Shown piece after piece: positions 34,622-44,462 of a stretch of DNA of 64,000 nt. The notes beneath the pieces are model-generated. The model was given only the letters and a program-made list of their open reading frames with translations, was not told the DNA's origin and made no database searches. The stretch covers positions 178,593-242,592 of the forward strand of contig NZ_JAUXQZ010000044.1 of assembly GCF_030682035.1 (NCBI RefSeq), given 5' to 3'. Position numbers and translations under genes: made by a program. This stretch comes from Brevundimonas sp. (GTDB taxonomy: Bacteria; Pseudomonadota; Alphaproteobacteria; Caulobacterales; Caulobacteraceae). Within the stretch, counting starts at the first letter, position 1, and every line of letters starts with the position of its first letter.

Positions 34622-36454
34622 GTGTTAAAGAACCTGCTCCCCAGCAAGCCGGGCACCGAGCCCCTCGCCGAGGCGCTGAAGGCGTGCAAGACCCATTTCG
34701 TCTGGGCCTTCGTGTTCTCGGCCCTGGTCAACCTGCTGTACCTGACCCCCACCCTCTACATGATGCAGGTCTATGACCGTGTCGTGCCGACGGGGGGGCT
34801 GACCACCCTTGTGCTGATTACCGCCGTAGCGGTCTTCGCCCTGGCGGCTCTGGCGGGACTCGACTGGCTGCGCGGGCGACTGATGCTGCGGGCCGGGCTG
34901 CGGCTGGACCGGTTGTTGTCCGGCAAGGTGTTGGCCCGGGTCGTCGACCTGCAGGCCAAATCGCCCAACACCCAGGCACTGCGGGAGTTCGACAATGTGC
35001 GGGGCGCCATCGGCGGTCAGGGCATGTTGGCCCTGTTCGACGCGCCCTGGACCCCGATCTATCTGCTGTGCTGCTTTCTGCTCCACCCGGCCATCGGGGC
35101 GCTGACCCTGGTGGGAGGGATCATCCTGTTCTCCCTCGCCTGGTTGAACGAACGCGATACCCGCCCGCGTCTGAACAAGGCCATCCAGTCCCAGAACCAC
35201 GCCTATGCCGCCCAGGAAGGCGTCGCCAGCCAGGCCGAGGTCGTCCGCGCCCTCGGCATGCGCCAGTCCTCGATCGCGCGTCAGATCGAGCAGCGCCAGC
35301 TGGCCACCGCCGCCCAGGCCGACGCCCAGCTGACCGGCGGTCACTATTCCGGGGCCATCAAATTCCTGCGTCTGGTGATGCAGTCGGCGGCGTTAGGGCT
35401 GGCCGCCTGGCTGGCGGTGAAGAGCGAGATCACCCCGGGCTCCATCATCGCCGCCTCGGTGCTGCTCAGCCGCGCCGTGGCCCCGATCGAACTGCTGGTC
35501 GGTGTCTGGCCCAGCCTGGTCCAGGCCGTGGCCAGCTGGAAGACTCTGACCGAGCTGTTCGCCGGCACCGCCTCGGTGGAGCGCGAGCGCACCACCCTGC
35601 CCGACCCCAAGGGTCGGCTGCAGGTCGAAGGCGTATCGGTGAAATTCCCCGACACCGAAAACCCGCAGCTGCGCGGCGTCGCCTTCTCGCTGAAGCCCGG
35701 CGAGACCCTCGGCATCGTCGGCTCAAGCGGCTCGGGCAAGACCACCCTCGCCCGCGTCATCGCCGGAGCCCTGAAGCCCCAGGCCGGAGCCGTGCGGCTG
35801 GACGGCGCGGAGTATGAGGCACGCGAGGGCGATGAGCTGGCGCGCTGGATCGGCTACCTGCCCCAGGTTCCCAGCCTGTTCGCCGGCTCGATCAAGGACA
35901 ATATCTCCCGGTTCTCGACCTCTATCGGCGTGGATCAGGAAACGGCCGACCGGAACGCGGTGAAGGCGGCCGTGGCCGCGGGCGCCCATGAACTGATCCT
36001 GCGCTTGCCGAACGGCTATGACACCGTTCTGGGACCCTATGGTCAGGGCCTTTCGGCAGGGCAGGCGCAGCGCGTGGCCCTGGCGCGCGCGCTTTACAAC
36101 GACCCGGTCCTGCTGGTGCTGGACGAGCCCAATTCCAACCTCGACCAGGAGGGCGAGGCGGCCCTGATGCAGGCCATTGTGGGCGCCGCCGCCCGTGGCG
36201 CGGCCGTGGTCATCATCGCCCACCGGGCCGGCGTCCTGGCGCGGGTGGACCGGTTGCTGATGATGCGTGACGGCGTCATCCAGCTGGAGGGACCGCGCGA
36301 GGACGTGCTGGAGAAGATGCGCGCCACCGCCGGCCGTCCGGCGTCCCCGGCCGGCCAGCCGGCGCCGCAACCGCCGGGCCAGCCGCAGCAGCGGCAGGTC
36401 CAGCCCCAGCCGTCGACGCAGCCGGCCCAGAACCATCCGCGGCGCACCCAATGA
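34622..36454 (+). CDS. Type I secretion ABC transporter (PrtD/RsaD family)
   Basis: This 610-aa exporter starts at GTG 34622. It has an N-terminal transmembrane domain (about residues 25-310, six helices) with the family sequence TPTLYMMQVYDRVVPTGGL, then an ATPase with GSSGSGKTT near 367, LPQVPSLFAGSIKDNISRF, LSAGQAQRVALARAL and LLVLDEPNSNLD. The C-terminal 45 residues are Pro/Gln-rich and disordered. Homologues export proteases and the Caulobacter S-layer protein RsaA. It overlaps the HlyD-type gene by four bases (ATGA). No RTX substrate gene is visible in the window. Confidence 0.93.
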   Translation: MLKNLLPSKPGTEPLAEALKACKTHFVWAFVFSALVNLLYLTPTLYMMQVYDRVVPTGGLTTLVLITAVAVFALAALAGLDWLRGRLMLRAGLRLDRLLSGKVLARVVDLQAKSPNTQALREFDNVRGAIGGQGMLALFDAPWTPIYLLCCFLLHPAIGALTLVGGIILFSLAWLNERDTRPRLNKAIQSQNHAYAAQEGVASQAEVVRALGMRQSSIARQIEQRQLATAAQADAQLTGGHYSGAIKFLRLVMQSAALGLAAWLAVKSEITPGSIIAASVLLSRAVAPIELLVGVWPSLVQAVASWKTLTELFAGTASVERERTTLPDPKGRLQVEGVSVKFPDTENPQLRGVAFSLKPGETLGIVGSSGSGKTTLARVIAGALKPQAGAVRLDGAEYEAREGDELARWIGYLPQVPSLFAGSIKDNISRFSTSIGVDQETADRNAVKAAVAAGAHELILRLPNGYDTVLGPYGQGLSAGQAQRVALARALYNDPVLLVLDEPNSNLDQEGEAALMQAIVGAAARGAAVVIIAHRAGVLARVDRLLMMRDGVIQLEGPREDVLEKMRATAGRPASPAGQPAPQPPGQPQQRQVQPQPSTQPAQNHPRRTQ

Positions 36455-37821
36455 CCGATGTCGTCGCCCCGCAGAACCCCCCGCCCGAGGCCCCCGTGCC
36501 GCCGGCGGCCGGTCCGCCCGTCACGCTCGACAATCCCCGCCGCGAATTGGTGATCGGCGGCGCAATCATCGTGCTGTTCTTCGTCATCTTCCTCGGATGG
36601 GCCGCGCTGGCTCCCCTGGACGCCGGCGCCTATGCCCAGGGCCAGGTCGCCATTTCCGGCAACCGCCAGGCCGTCCAGCACCGTGAAGGCGGCGTCGTCA
36701 GCGCCCTTCTGGTGGCTGAGGGCGACACGGTGCGTCGCGGACAGGTCCTGCTTCAACTGTCCAGCGGCGAGCTCAAGGCCACCGAACGCGGTGTGGCCAG
36801 CCAGGTCTATGCCCTCCTCGCCCAGCGGGCCCGGCTGATCGCCGAACGCGACAGACTGCGCAGTATTCCAACACCGGCCGAGTTCGCCAATCTGCCGGCG
36901 GAGGATCAGGTGCTGGCGCGTGAGTCACTGCGCATTCAGCAGCAGCAGTTCGGCGCACGTCGCACCGGTCGATCAACCGAGACCGGAGTGCTGGGACAAC
37001 GCGTCGCCCAGTTGAATGAGCAGATCGCCGGCTATGAGGGTCAGATCGTCGCCAACATCGAGCAGCAGCGGCTGATCCAGGAAGAACTGGCCGGCATGCG
37101 CAGCCTGGCCGAAAAGGGTTATGCCCCCCTGACGCGGGTACGGGCCCTCGAACGGACGGCGGCGCAGCTGGATGGGGAACTGGGATCCTTGCGGGCGCAG
37201 ATTGCCCGGTCACGGGAAGCGGTCGGCGAGACCAGACTGCAGGTCTCTGGGGTCTCCACCAAGATGAATGAGGACGTGGCCGACCAGCTGCGCCTGATCG
37301 ACGTCCAGCTGAACGAGCTGCGTCCCCGGATGGTCGAGCTGCGGGCCCAGATCGCGCGCAACGAGGTGCGGGCGCCGGTCTCGGGCGAGGTCGTCGGCCT
37401 GACCATCTTCACCCAGGGCGGCGTGATCCAGCCCGGTCAGACCTTGATGGAGATCGTCCCCCGCGACGCCTCGCAGGTCATCATCGCCCAGATCGCCCCC
37501 AACGACGTCGATAACCTCCGGATCGGGCAGAGTACGGAGGTCCGGTTCCCCGGCCTGCGCGAACGCAATCCGCCCATCATCCATGGCCGTGTGACCCGCA
37601 TTTCCGCCGACAGCTTCACCGTCCAGGAAACCGGAGCCCGCTATTTCCGGGCCGAGATCGTGGTCCCCGCCAGCGAACTGGCCAAGATGGGGCCCGGCGC
37701 CGAAACCCTGCGCCCTGGCGCACCGGTCGAGGTCGTGGTTCTGCTGCGCAAGCGGACGGCCCTCGGCTATCTGCTGGAGCCCCTGACCAACAACCTGTGG
37801 CGCTCGGGCAGCGGACAGTAG
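36451..37821 (+). CDS. Type I secretion membrane-fusion protein (HlyD/PrtE/RsaE family)
   Basis: This 456-aa periplasmic adaptor has a Pro-rich cytoplasmic N-terminus, one transmembrane helix at about residues 32-52 (LVIGGAIIVLFFVIFLGWAA outline), a barrel/lipoyl segment (GNRQAVQHREGGVVSALLV), long coiled-coil hairpins (about 110-300) and the returning lipoyl and beta-barrel domains (IRAPVSGEVVGLTIFTQGG-like, then LMEIVPRD). It bridges the inner-membrane ABC transporter and a TolC-like pore, which is not in the window. Co-translated with the upstream ABC gene. Confidence 0.93.
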   Translation: MTDVVAPQNPPPEAPVPPAAGPPVTLDNPRRELVIGGAIIVLFFVIFLGWAALAPLDAGAYAQGQVAISGNRQAVQHREGGVVSALLVAEGDTVRRGQVLLQLSSGELKATERGVASQVYALLAQRARLIAERDRLRSIPTPAEFANLPAEDQVLARESLRIQQQQFGARRTGRSTETGVLGQRVAQLNEQIAGYEGQIVANIEQQRLIQEELAGMRSLAEKGYAPLTRVRALERTAAQLDGELGSLRAQIARSREAVGETRLQVSGVSTKMNEDVADQLRLIDVQLNELRPRMVELRAQIARNEVRAPVSGEVVGLTIFTQGGVIQPGQTLMEIVPRDASQVIIAQIAPNDVDNLRIGQSTEVRFPGLRERNPPIIHGRVTRISADSFTVQETGARYFRAEIVVPASELAKMGPGAETLRPGAPVEVVVLLRKRTALGYLLEPLTNNLWRSGSGQ

Positions 37822-37830
37822 GTCGAGGCA

Positions 37831-39972
37831 TCAGGCGACAGAGGGGCGAACTTCGCGGTGTCGACTGTTGCCTGATGCCTTCGCCCTTAGCCTGAACGCA
37901 TGCAGCAGCGGCTCGGTATAGCCGTTCGGCTGGGCGACGCCGTCGAACACCAGAGCTCGGGCGGCTTGAAGGGCGAGGCTGGCGGCGGGGTCGACAGCCA
38001 TGGGCCGATAAAGCGGATCGGCGGCGTTCTGGGCATCCACCTTCGCCGCCATGCGCAGCAGCGCCGCATCCACCTGTTCGGCGGTGCAGACGCCGTGCAG
38101 CAGCCAGTTGGCCATGTGCTGGGACGAGATGCGCAGGGTGGCGCGGTCCTCCATCAGGCCGACGTCATGGATGTCCGGCACCTTGGAACAGCCGACGCCC
38201 TGATCGATCCAGCGCACGACATAGCCGAGCAGGCCTTGGGCGTTGTTGTCGAGCTCCTCGGCGACCTCGGCCCCCGACCAGTTCGCGCCGTTCGCCAGCG
38301 GCGGGGTCAAGAGACCGTCGAGGCCTGGGATCGGCCGCGCCGCGATTTCGTCGCGCAGCGCGAAGACGTCGGTCTGGTGATAGTGCAGCGCGTGCAGGGT
38401 CGCCGCCGTTGGACTGGGCGTCCAGGCGGTGTTGGCGCCGGTCTTCGGATGCGCCGCCTTCTGGTCCAGCATGTCGGCCATCCGGTCTGGCGCGGCCCAC
38501 ATGCCCTTGCCGATCTGGGCCTTGCCCGACAGGCCGCAGGCCAAACCGATGGCGACATTGCGCGCCTCATAGGCTGCAATCCAGGCGGCCGACTTGATGT
38601 CGCCCTTCCGGACCACCGGACCGGCCTGCATGGCGCTGTGGATCTCGTCGCCGGTACGGTCGAGGAAGCCGGTGTTGATGAAGACGATCCGCTCCTTCAC
38701 TGCATGGATGCAGGCGGCCAGATTGACCGAGGTGCGGCGCTCCTCATCCATCACCCCGACCTTGATCGTGTGTCGCGCCAGCCCCAGCAGGTCCTCGACC
38801 GCGTCGAACAGGGCGTCGGTGAAGGCGCACTCCTCCGGCCCGTGCATCTTGGGTTTCACGATGTAGATCGAGCCGGCGCGGCTGTTACGGAAAGTCCCGA
38901 GACCTTTGAGGTCGTGCATCCCGATGAGGCTGGTGACGATGGCGTCCAGAATGCCTTCCGGCGCGCCGGACCCATCCGCCAGCCGGACCGCCGGCGTGGT
39001 CATCAGGTGACCCACGTTGCGCACGAACAGCAGCGACCGGCCCGGCAGGGTCACGATCGAACCGTCCGGCGCGATGAAGTCCCGGTCGGGGGCCAGTTCA
39101 CGAGTCACGGACCGCCCACCCTTGGCGAAGGTCTCGACCAGATGGCCGCGCATCAGGCCCAGCCAGTTGCGGTAGGCCGCGACCTTGTCGGCGGCGTCCA
39201 CCGCAGCGACGGAGTCCTCCAGATCGACAATGGTTGACAGCGCCGAATCCAGCACCACGTCGGCGATCCCCGAGGGATCGTCCCGGCCGATGGGATGCTC
39301 CCGGTCGAACACCACCTCGATGTGCAGGCCGTTATGGCGGAACAGCCGCGACCGCCCGGTGCGGCCGACGTACTGGCTGGTGTCGCGGATGGCGATGCCG
39401 CCGTGCGGGTCGCCGAGATCAGCCCAGCGCCCCTCGGCCAGAGGGACCGCCTCGTCGAGGAAGGCCTTGGCCCGCGCCACCACCCGCGCGCCGCGCGCGG
39501 GGTTGAAGGGGCCCGGCGGCGGCAGGTCGCCCAGTGCGTCCGTGCCGTACAGCGCGTCATACAGACTGCCCCAGCGGGCGTTGGCGGCGTTGAGCACGAA
39601 ACGGGCGTTCAGGCTCGGCACCACCAGCTGCGGCCCCGCCAGGGTCGCAACCTCGGCGTCGACGTTGCGGGTTCCGATGGCGAAGGGCGCCGGTTCTTCG
39701 GCCAGATAACCGATCTCGCGCAGAAAGGCCTCCGAGGCCGCGCCGTCATGCGCCGCACCGCGCCGCCCGCGGTGCCAGGCGTCGATCCGCGCCTGCAGAT
39801 CATCGCGCACCGCCAGCAACCGCCGGTTCTCCGGCGCGAACCGCCCGAAGATGTTCGCGACGCCGGTCCAGAAGGCGTCGGGCTCGATCTCCAGCCCCGG
39901 GAGCGCCTCGACGTCGATAAAATCCGCCAGCTCGTCGGCGACTTGAAGACCGGCGCGCGGTGTCACGGGCAT
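37831..39972 (-). CDS. glcB: Malate synthase G
   Basis: This enzyme condenses glyoxylate with acetyl-CoA to malate. The 713-aa protein matches the G isoform in length. It has [62 protein letters not shown] with the conserved glyoxylate-site region, [18 protein letters not shown], and [27 protein letters not shown] near the end. The start ATG 39972 has AGGA eight bases upstream; upstream in-frame starts lack support. The window contains no isocitrate lyase or glycolate oxidase gene. Confidence 0.96.
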   Translation of the reverse strand: MPVTPRAGLQVADELADFIDVEALPGLEIEPDAFWTGVANIFGRFAPENRRLLAVRDDLQARIDAWHRGRRGAAHDGAASEAFLREIGYLAEEPAPFAIGTRNVDAEVATLAGPQLVVPSLNARFVLNAANARWGSLYDALYGTDALGDLPPPGPFNPARGARVVARAKAFLDEAVPLAEGRWADLGDPHGGIAIRDTSQYVGRTGRSRLFRHNGLHIEVVFDREHPIGRDDPSGIADVVLDSALSTIVDLEDSVAAVDAADKVAAYRNWLGLMRGHLVETFAKGGRSVTRELAPDRDFIAPDGSIVTLPGRSLLFVRNVGHLMTTPAVRLADGSGAPEGILDAIVTSLIGMHDLKGLGTFRNSRAGSIYIVKPKMHGPEECAFTDALFDAVEDLLGLARHTIKVGVMDEERRTSVNLAACIHAVKERIVFINTGFLDRTGDEIHSAMQAGPVVRKGDIKSAAWIAAYEARNVAIGLACGLSGKAQIGKGMWAAPDRMADMLDQKAAHPKTGANTAWTPSPTAATLHALHYHQTDVFALRDEIAARPIPGLDGLLTPPLANGANWSGAEVAEELDNNAQGLLGYVVRWIDQGVGCSKVPDIHDVGLMEDRATLRISSQHMANWLLHGVCTAEQVDAALLRMAAKVDAQNAADPLYRPMAVDPAASLALQAARALVFDGVAQPNGYTEPLLHAFRLRAKASGNSRHREVRPSVA

Positions 39973-40092
39973 GGGCGGTTCCTGCGATGGGGGCTGAAAC
40001 ATTCCGTGATGGCCCGGCGGAAGTCGAGCGTTTTCGCAGGTGCACAAGACGATGGGGCTTGCCGTCCTCCACGGTGGGCGCAACATCGCCGG

Positions 40093-40752
40093 ATGAACAT
40101 CACCGCCCTCTTGCGCCTGCACTGGCCTCTGATCGCCATCCTGCTGATCGCGGCGTCCAGCGCCGCCTGGCCGACCAACGGCGGTTGGCTGTCAAGGCTG
40201 GCGCTGGGGTGGGACGTAGGCGTGGGCCTGTTCCTGGTCGAGTCCGGCGTCAAGCTGGCGCGGACCCCATCGACCGGCGACATTCGCCGGCGGGCCGCGG
40301 CCCTCGACGAAGCCGGCGGCGCGGTGCTGCCGCTGGCGCTGTTGGCGGCGCTGGCCAGCATCGTCGTGGTCGTAGGCGAGGCCGTGAGCGTCGCCGGCGA
40401 CCGGCAAGAAGCGGGCGCGGCCGCCGTTCTTGCCTTGGCCACCGTGGCCCTGTCATGGACCTTCGTGCACGTCATCTTCGCCTTCCACTATGCCCACCAA
40501 TTCTACGCGCCGGCCGGCAAGGGCAAGGACCGGGGCGGACTGGTGTTTCCGGGCGGCGAGGCCCCGGACTACTGGGACTTCCTGCATTTCTCGACCATTA
40601 TCGGCGTCGCCCAGCAGACCGCCGACATCCAGATTTCGGACAAGTCCCTGCGCCGCACCACGACCGTGCACAGCGTCACCGCCTTTCTGTTCAACACGGT
40701 GATCGTGGCCCTGACGGTGAATCTGGCGGTCAGCCTGCTGGGCGGCGGTTAA
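40093..40752 (+). CDS. DUF1345 family membrane protein
   Basis: This 219-aa inner-membrane protein has about five or six hydrophobic segments (near 8-25, 35-52, 75-95, 110-135, 190-212). The DUF1345 features include [18 protein letters not shown] and [21 protein letters not shown], the latter with conserved polar residues in a predicted membrane-proximal region. The function is unknown. The start ATG 40093 lacks a strong ribosome binding site, but the conserved length fits it. It is divergent from glcB. Confidence 0.85.
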   Translation: MNITALLRLHWPLIAILLIAASSAAWPTNGGWLSRLALGWDVGVGLFLVESGVKLARTPSTGDIRRRAAALDEAGGAVLPLALLAALASIVVVVGEAVSVAGDRQEAGAAAVLALATVALSWTFVHVIFAFHYAHQFYAPAGKGKDRGGLVFPGGEAPDYWDFLHFSTIIGVAQQTADIQISDKSLRRTTTVHSVTAFLFNTVIVALTVNLAVSLLGGG

Positions 40753-41054
40753 CCTCCGCGCCTTGACTTGGCCGCAGTTCGCGCCCATTTGCGCTGCGTC
40801 GCACAATTGCGATGCCCCGGTGCGCTCCAGCGCGTGTGGGTCTTCGGAACACGAAGACCTGACTGTAGCAGCGGCCGGCCCTCAAGTTCATCACGCTGCC
40901 CGGACACGCGGGGCGGCGCCCGATCCACCCGGCCTCGCAACCCTGCAGGCCGGACTGGCGGTGCGCATCCCTCGTGGCCGCGCGGTCAAAAGGCTCCGCC
41001 TTTCGACCCGACGCGCGACGCGGGACCCGCGCATCGCTTCACAAAGCGAAAGAC
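40753..41054. other. 302-bp gene-free leader of the DEAD-box helicase gene, with a strong hairpin
   Basis: I see no gene here. The main feature is GGTC-A-AAAGGC-TCC-GCCTTT-C-GACC at 40984-41008, a ten-base-pair hairpin with one internal mismatch, about 47 bases upstream of the helicase start. It has no T-run, so it is not a standard terminator. Long structured leaders are usual for cold-induced DEAD-box helicase genes; a regulatory role here is inference. Confidence 0.4.
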
Positions 41055-42560
41055 ATGGCTCCCATGAGCAAGACGTTCGACACCTTCGGCCTCAACCCCG
41101 CCCTGCTGCAGGCGTTGGCCTCCGAAGGCTACACCATCCCCACGCCGATCCAGGTCCAGGCCATTCCCGACGTCATGGCCGGCAAGGACTTGCTGGGCAT
41201 CGCCCAGACCGGCACCGGCAAGACCGCGGCCTTCGCCCTGCCGATCCTGCACCGGCTGGCCGCCAACCGCGTTGCGCCCAAGCCGCGCACCACGCGCGTC
41301 CTCATCCTGTCGCCGACCCGCGAACTGGCCAGCCAGATCGCCGAGAGCTTCAAGACCTATGGCCGCCACCTCGGCTTCAAGGTCGCGGTCGTCTTCGGCG
41401 GCGTCAAATACGGCCCGCAGGAGCGCGCCATCCAGGCCGGCCTCGACGTCCTGGTGGCCACCCCCGGCCGCCTGCTGGATCACATGCAGCAGAAGACGCT
41501 GGACCTGTCCTGCACCGAGATCTTCGTCCTCGACGAGGCCGACCAGATGCTGGACCTCGGCTTCGTCAAGCCGATCCGCCAGATCGTCAGCCGCATCCCG
41601 GCCATGCGCCAGAACCTGTTCTTCTCGGCCACCATGCCGTCGGAGATCGGCAAGCTGGCGGGCGAGCTGCTGAAGGACCCGGTCAAGGTCTCGGTCACGC
41701 CCTCGGCCACGACCGTACAACGCATCAGCCAGTCGATCATCCACATCGAACAGGGCCGCAAGCGCGCCCTGCTGACCGAGATGTTCGCCGATCCGGGCTA
41801 TACGCGCTGCCTGGTCTTCACCAAGACCAAACACGGCGCCGACAAGGTCGCGGCCTATCTGGAGGCGGGCGGCGTCGAGGCCGGCGCCATCCACGGCAAC
41901 AAGAGCCAGCCCCAGCGCGAACGCACCCTGGCCGCCTTCAAGGCCGGCAAGCTGCGCGTCCTGGTCGCCACCGACATCGCCGCCCGCGGCATCGATGTGG
42001 ACGGCGTCTCGCACGTCCTCAACTTCGAACTGCCCTTCGTACCGGAAGCCTATGTGCACCGCATCGGCCGCACGGCCCGCGCGGGCGCCGACGGCACCGC
42101 CATCAGCTTCGTGGCCGGTGACGAGATGAAACTTCTGCGCGACATCGAAAAGGTTACGCGCCAGAAGATTCCATCCACCGACCGCCGCAACGACAAGTCG
42201 CTGGCCCTGCTGGACCAGTCGATCATGGCCTCGGGCGTCAAGTCCAAGGCCTCCATGCCCGACGACGGCCGCGGCGACCGCCAGCAGCAGCGCGGCCCTC
42301 GCAACCCGCGCCGCGACGGCGTCAAGCTGGAGGGCGGCGGGCAACCGCACCGCGTCCGCAAGCCCGGTCCGGGCCGCGACGCCCGCCCGACTCCCGAACG
42401 GTCGTTCGACCCGATGGCCCGCGAGCGGCCGCGCCCGACCAACAACGACCCGCGCCACTCCAGCGCACCAGCCACGCCCAAGCCGGACGGCGAGATCAAG
42501 CGCCGCCCCCGTAGCCGCCGCCCGTCCAACGGCGGCAAGGGCTATGTGGCGAAGGGATAG
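41055..42560 (+). CDS. rhlE: DEAD-box RNA helicase, RhlE type
   Basis: This ATP-dependent RNA helicase has the Q motif FDTFGLNPALLQALASEGY...PTPIQ, motif I AQTGTGKT, DEAD as DEADQMLDLGF, SAT as FFSATMP, and motifs V/VI as ATDIAARGIDVD and HRIGRTARAG. The core covers about residues 5-375. A basic, Pro/Arg-rich disordered tail of about 125 residues follows, typical of RhlE-type proteins that bind RNA broadly. The start could be ATG 41055 or ATG 41064; neither has a strong ribosome binding site. It probably acts in ribosome assembly or RNA decay. Confidence 0.92.
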   Translation: MAPMSKTFDTFGLNPALLQALASEGYTIPTPIQVQAIPDVMAGKDLLGIAQTGTGKTAAFALPILHRLAANRVAPKPRTTRVLILSPTRELASQIAESFKTYGRHLGFKVAVVFGGVKYGPQERAIQAGLDVLVATPGRLLDHMQQKTLDLSCTEIFVLDEADQMLDLGFVKPIRQIVSRIPAMRQNLFFSATMPSEIGKLAGELLKDPVKVSVTPSATTVQRISQSIIHIEQGRKRALLTEMFADPGYTRCLVFTKTKHGADKVAAYLEAGGVEAGAIHGNKSQPQRERTLAAFKAGKLRVLVATDIAARGIDVDGVSHVLNFELPFVPEAYVHRIGRTARAGADGTAISFVAGDEMKLLRDIEKVTRQKIPSTDRRNDKSLALLDQSIMASGVKSKASMPDDGRGDRQQQRGPRNPRRDGVKLEGGGQPHRVRKPGPGRDARPTPERSFDPMARERPRPTNNDPRHSSAPATPKPDGEIKRRPRSRRPSNGGKGYVAKG

Positions 42561-42572
42561 GGAAGCCTGAGC

Positions 42573-42603
42573 GGGCGGGACCGTCGCGTTGACGGTTCCG
42601 CCC
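42573..42603. terminator. Hairpin after the helicase gene
   Basis: GGGCGG-g-ACCGTC-GCGTT-GACGGT-t-CCGCCC forms a stem of about 13 pairs, 13 bases after the helicase stop and 20 bases before hicB. There is no T-run, so it may be a Rho-independent-like barrier or an mRNA 3'-end stabiliser. Confidence 0.4.
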
Positions 42604-42623
42604 CCCGCGCCCATTATCCCGGC

Positions 42624-42836
42624 ATGGCTCGCTACACGGTCACTGCTGTCTGGGACGCCGAGGCGGGGGTCTATTGGTCCAACAGCGACATCGTCGGGCT
42701 GAACGTCGAGGCGGCGACGCTGAGCGAATTCGTCGATCTGGTCGAGGCCCTGGCCCCCGAGCTGATGCGCGACAACGGCATGGCCCCCGGCCCGATCACC
42801 ATCACCGGCGAGACGGCGCCGAAGGTGGCGTCCTGA
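42624..42836 (+). CDS. HicB-like antitoxin (DUF1902)
   Basis: This 70-aa protein (YTVTAVWDAEAGVYWSNSDIVGLNVEAATLSEFVDLVEAL...) matches the small partial-RNase-H fold of HicB/DUF1902 antitoxins. There is no separate DNA-binding domain, so repression, if any, would need the complex or another factor. It precedes the HicA-like toxin gene by three bases; this antitoxin-first order is the reverse of the classic hicAB order but common for DUF1902 pairs. Confidence 0.8.
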   Translation: MARYTVTAVWDAEAGVYWSNSDIVGLNVEAATLSEFVDLVEALAPELMRDNGMAPGPITITGETAPKVAS

Positions 42837-42839
42837 GGC

Positions 42840-43034
42840 GTGCCCAAGGACTTCTATCCGGAACTCGAGCGGCGTCTGCGCGAAGCCGGATGCCGGTTCG
42901 TCCGCCCCGGCAAGGGCAGCCATGAAATCTGGTTCAGTCCGGCGACGGGCAACACCTTCGCCGTGCCGAGGACGAAGAGCCGGCATATGGCCAACCAGAT
43001 CCCGAAGGATGCGGGGTTGGAGAAGGCGTTTTGA
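42840..43034 (+). CDS. HicA-like mRNA interferase toxin
   Basis: This 64-aa double-stranded-RNA-binding-like fold protein starts at GTG 42840. It has ELERRLREAGCRFVRPGKGSHEIW, with the conserved GSH histidine thought to be catalytic in HicA, and a C-terminal basic segment, RTKSRHMANQIPKDAGL. HicA toxins cleave mRNA when the antitoxin is degraded. The three-base gap to the antitoxin gene implies co-translation. The copy looks intact. Confidence 0.82.
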   Translation: MPKDFYPELERRLREAGCRFVRPGKGSHEIWFSPATGNTFAVPRTKSRHMANQIPKDAGLEKAF

Positions 43035-43068
43035 GCTCTGCTTCAAACCCTTCGGATTTTTGGCAGCC

Positions 43069-43545
43069 TTAGCTCTCAGCGGGGTAGTCCCGGAACCGCC
43101 ATCCGCCTTCCCCATCCTGAACAAGGGTAGCACGAGCCCTCGGAACGCATCTGTTGATCGGCTGGCCCGTGTTCACATGGAGGCCATTCACGGGACGCAC
43201 CTCCACCCCCTCATTGTACAGGAACGCGAAAGCGGAGCTCGGGCCGGACCAGTAGGCCGCTGCATCAAACAGACTCTCGAACGCCTCTTCCCCCGGGCGG
43301 CCCGCGTGACGAGGCAGCATGTCTGCCGGTCGTTCCTCCCCCACCACGCACATCATCGTCCAGTCACCCGGCTCGATGGAGGTGACGGCGACAGGCTGGC
43401 CTTTGGCCAACGCCGTCGAGATCGCCTGATCGAATGCGTGATCCGCGGCCGACATTGGCGGCGGTGCGCCACAGGCGGACAGAACGACCAGAGACAGCGT
43501 CATTGCGAGCCGGGGAAACGTCGGACAAGCTCGGCGACTGATCAT
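43069..43545 (-). CDS. Lipoprotein of unknown function
   Basis: Starting from ATG 43545, with GGAGGA about ten bases upstream, the 158-aa product has a basic N-region, a hydrophobic stretch (MTLSLVVLSAC) and a clear lipobox LSAC followed by Gly, so it should be lipid-anchored. The mature part contains EPGDWTMMCVVGEERPAD and ends DGEGGWRFRDYPAES. I recognise no family. Base composition is lower in GC than the neighbours, as is the surrounding 43.0-43.6 kb, suggesting acquisition. Confidence 0.6.
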   Translation of the reverse strand: MISRRACPTFPRLAMTLSLVVLSACGAPPPMSAADHAFDQAISTALAKGQPVAVTSIEPGDWTMMCVVGEERPADMLPRHAGRPGEEAFESLFDAAAYWSGPSSAFAFLYNEGVEVRPVNGLHVNTGQPINRCVPRARATLVQDGEGGWRFRDYPAES

Positions 43546-43624
43546 GGCGAAAGCTTCCTCCAATCGACATTCGCAATCTACTGTAGTGCTTTTCGATGCC
43601 GCAAACATCTCCGAACCGCGCACG

Positions 43625-43654
43625 AAAACGCCCGCCGGATCGCTCCGGCGGGCG
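43625..43654 (-). terminator. Rho-independent terminator of ctrA
   Basis: On the minus strand an 11-bp perfect GC stem (CGCCCGCCGGA / TCCGGCGGGCG) with a four-base loop is followed by TTTT. It lies 27 bp past the ctrA stop codon and insulates the downstream lipoprotein gene. Confidence 0.85.
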
Positions 43655-43680
43655 CTTCAATATCTCGATAGTCGTCCGGA

Positions 43681-44394
43681 TCAGGCCGCGGCGCTGACCG
43701 GGGCCGGGGCCGAGGATTCCGTCGGGTCGCGCAGCACATAGCCGCGGCCCCAGACGGTCTCGATATAGTGTTTGCCGCCCGCCGCCGTGGCCAGCTTCTT
43801 GCGCAGCTTGCAGATGAAGACGTCGATGATCTTCAGCTCGGGCTCGTCCATGCCGCCGTACAGGTGGTTGAGGAACATTTCCTTGGTCAGGGTGGTGCCC
43901 TTGCGGAGCGAGAGCAGCTCCAGCATCTGGTATTCCTTGCCCGTCAGATGGACGCGGTGGCCGTGCACCTCCACCGTCTTGCCGTCCAGGTTCACGGCGA
44001 TCTCGCCGGTGTGGATGATGGCCTGGGCATGCCCCTTGGAGCGACGGACCACGGCGTGGGTGCGCGCGATCAGTTCGTCCTTGTGGAAGGGCTTGGTCAT
44101 ATAGTCGTCGGCGCCGCCGCCGAAGGTCTTCACCTTGGTCTCGATTTCCGACGAGCCCGAGAGGATCATCACCGGCGTATTCACCTTGCCGACGCGGAGC
44201 TGACGCAGAACCTCAAGCCCGTTCATGTCGGGCAGGTTCAGATCGAGCAGGATCAGGTCATAGTCATAGATTTTGCCCAGATCGATCCCCTCTTCCCCGA
44301 GGTCGGTCGTGTAGACGTTGAATCCTTCCGACTTGAGCATCAGTTCGATGCTCTGCGCAGTCGCATGATCATCTTCGATAAGCAGGACGCGCAT
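43681..44394 (-). CDS. ctrA: Cell-cycle response regulator CtrA
   Basis: CtrA is the essential OmpR-family regulator that silences the replication origin and activates division and motility genes in Caulobacter-type bacteria. The 237-aa protein has receiver acidic residues near E7-D9, phosphoacceptor D51 in [14 protein letters not shown] in [11 protein letters not shown], and a winged-helix domain (about 130-232) with [32 protein letters not shown] and [11 protein letters not shown] in outline. It ends in an Ala-rich tail, as CtrA does for regulated proteolysis (ending AAA here). GGAGGGG precedes ATG 44394. Regulation is visible upstream and a terminator downstream. Confidence 0.98.
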   Translation of the reverse strand: MRVLLIEDDHATAQSIELMLKSEGFNVYTTDLGEEGIDLGKIYDYDLILLDLNLPDMNGLEVLRQLRVGKVNTPVMILSGSSEIETKVKTFGGGADDYMTKPFHKDELIARTHAVVRRSKGHAQAIIHTGEIAVNLDGKTVEVHGHRVHLTGKEYQMLELLSLRKGTTLTKEMFLNHLYGGMDEPELKIIDVFICKLRKKLATAAGGKHYIETVWGRGYVLRDPTESSAPAPVSAAA

Positions 44395-44462
44395 TCATGC
44401 CCCTCCAGGCAAAGCTTGACAGTAATTTCCGACATCCAATGCCGGGTAACCTTGTTCGAGAG

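Noticed and set aside
40986..43133. 715-codon minus-strand open frame across the helicase and HicBA genes
   Set aside because: Long antisense frames are expected at this GC content; the plus strand carries unmistakable DEAD-box and HicA/HicB proteins.
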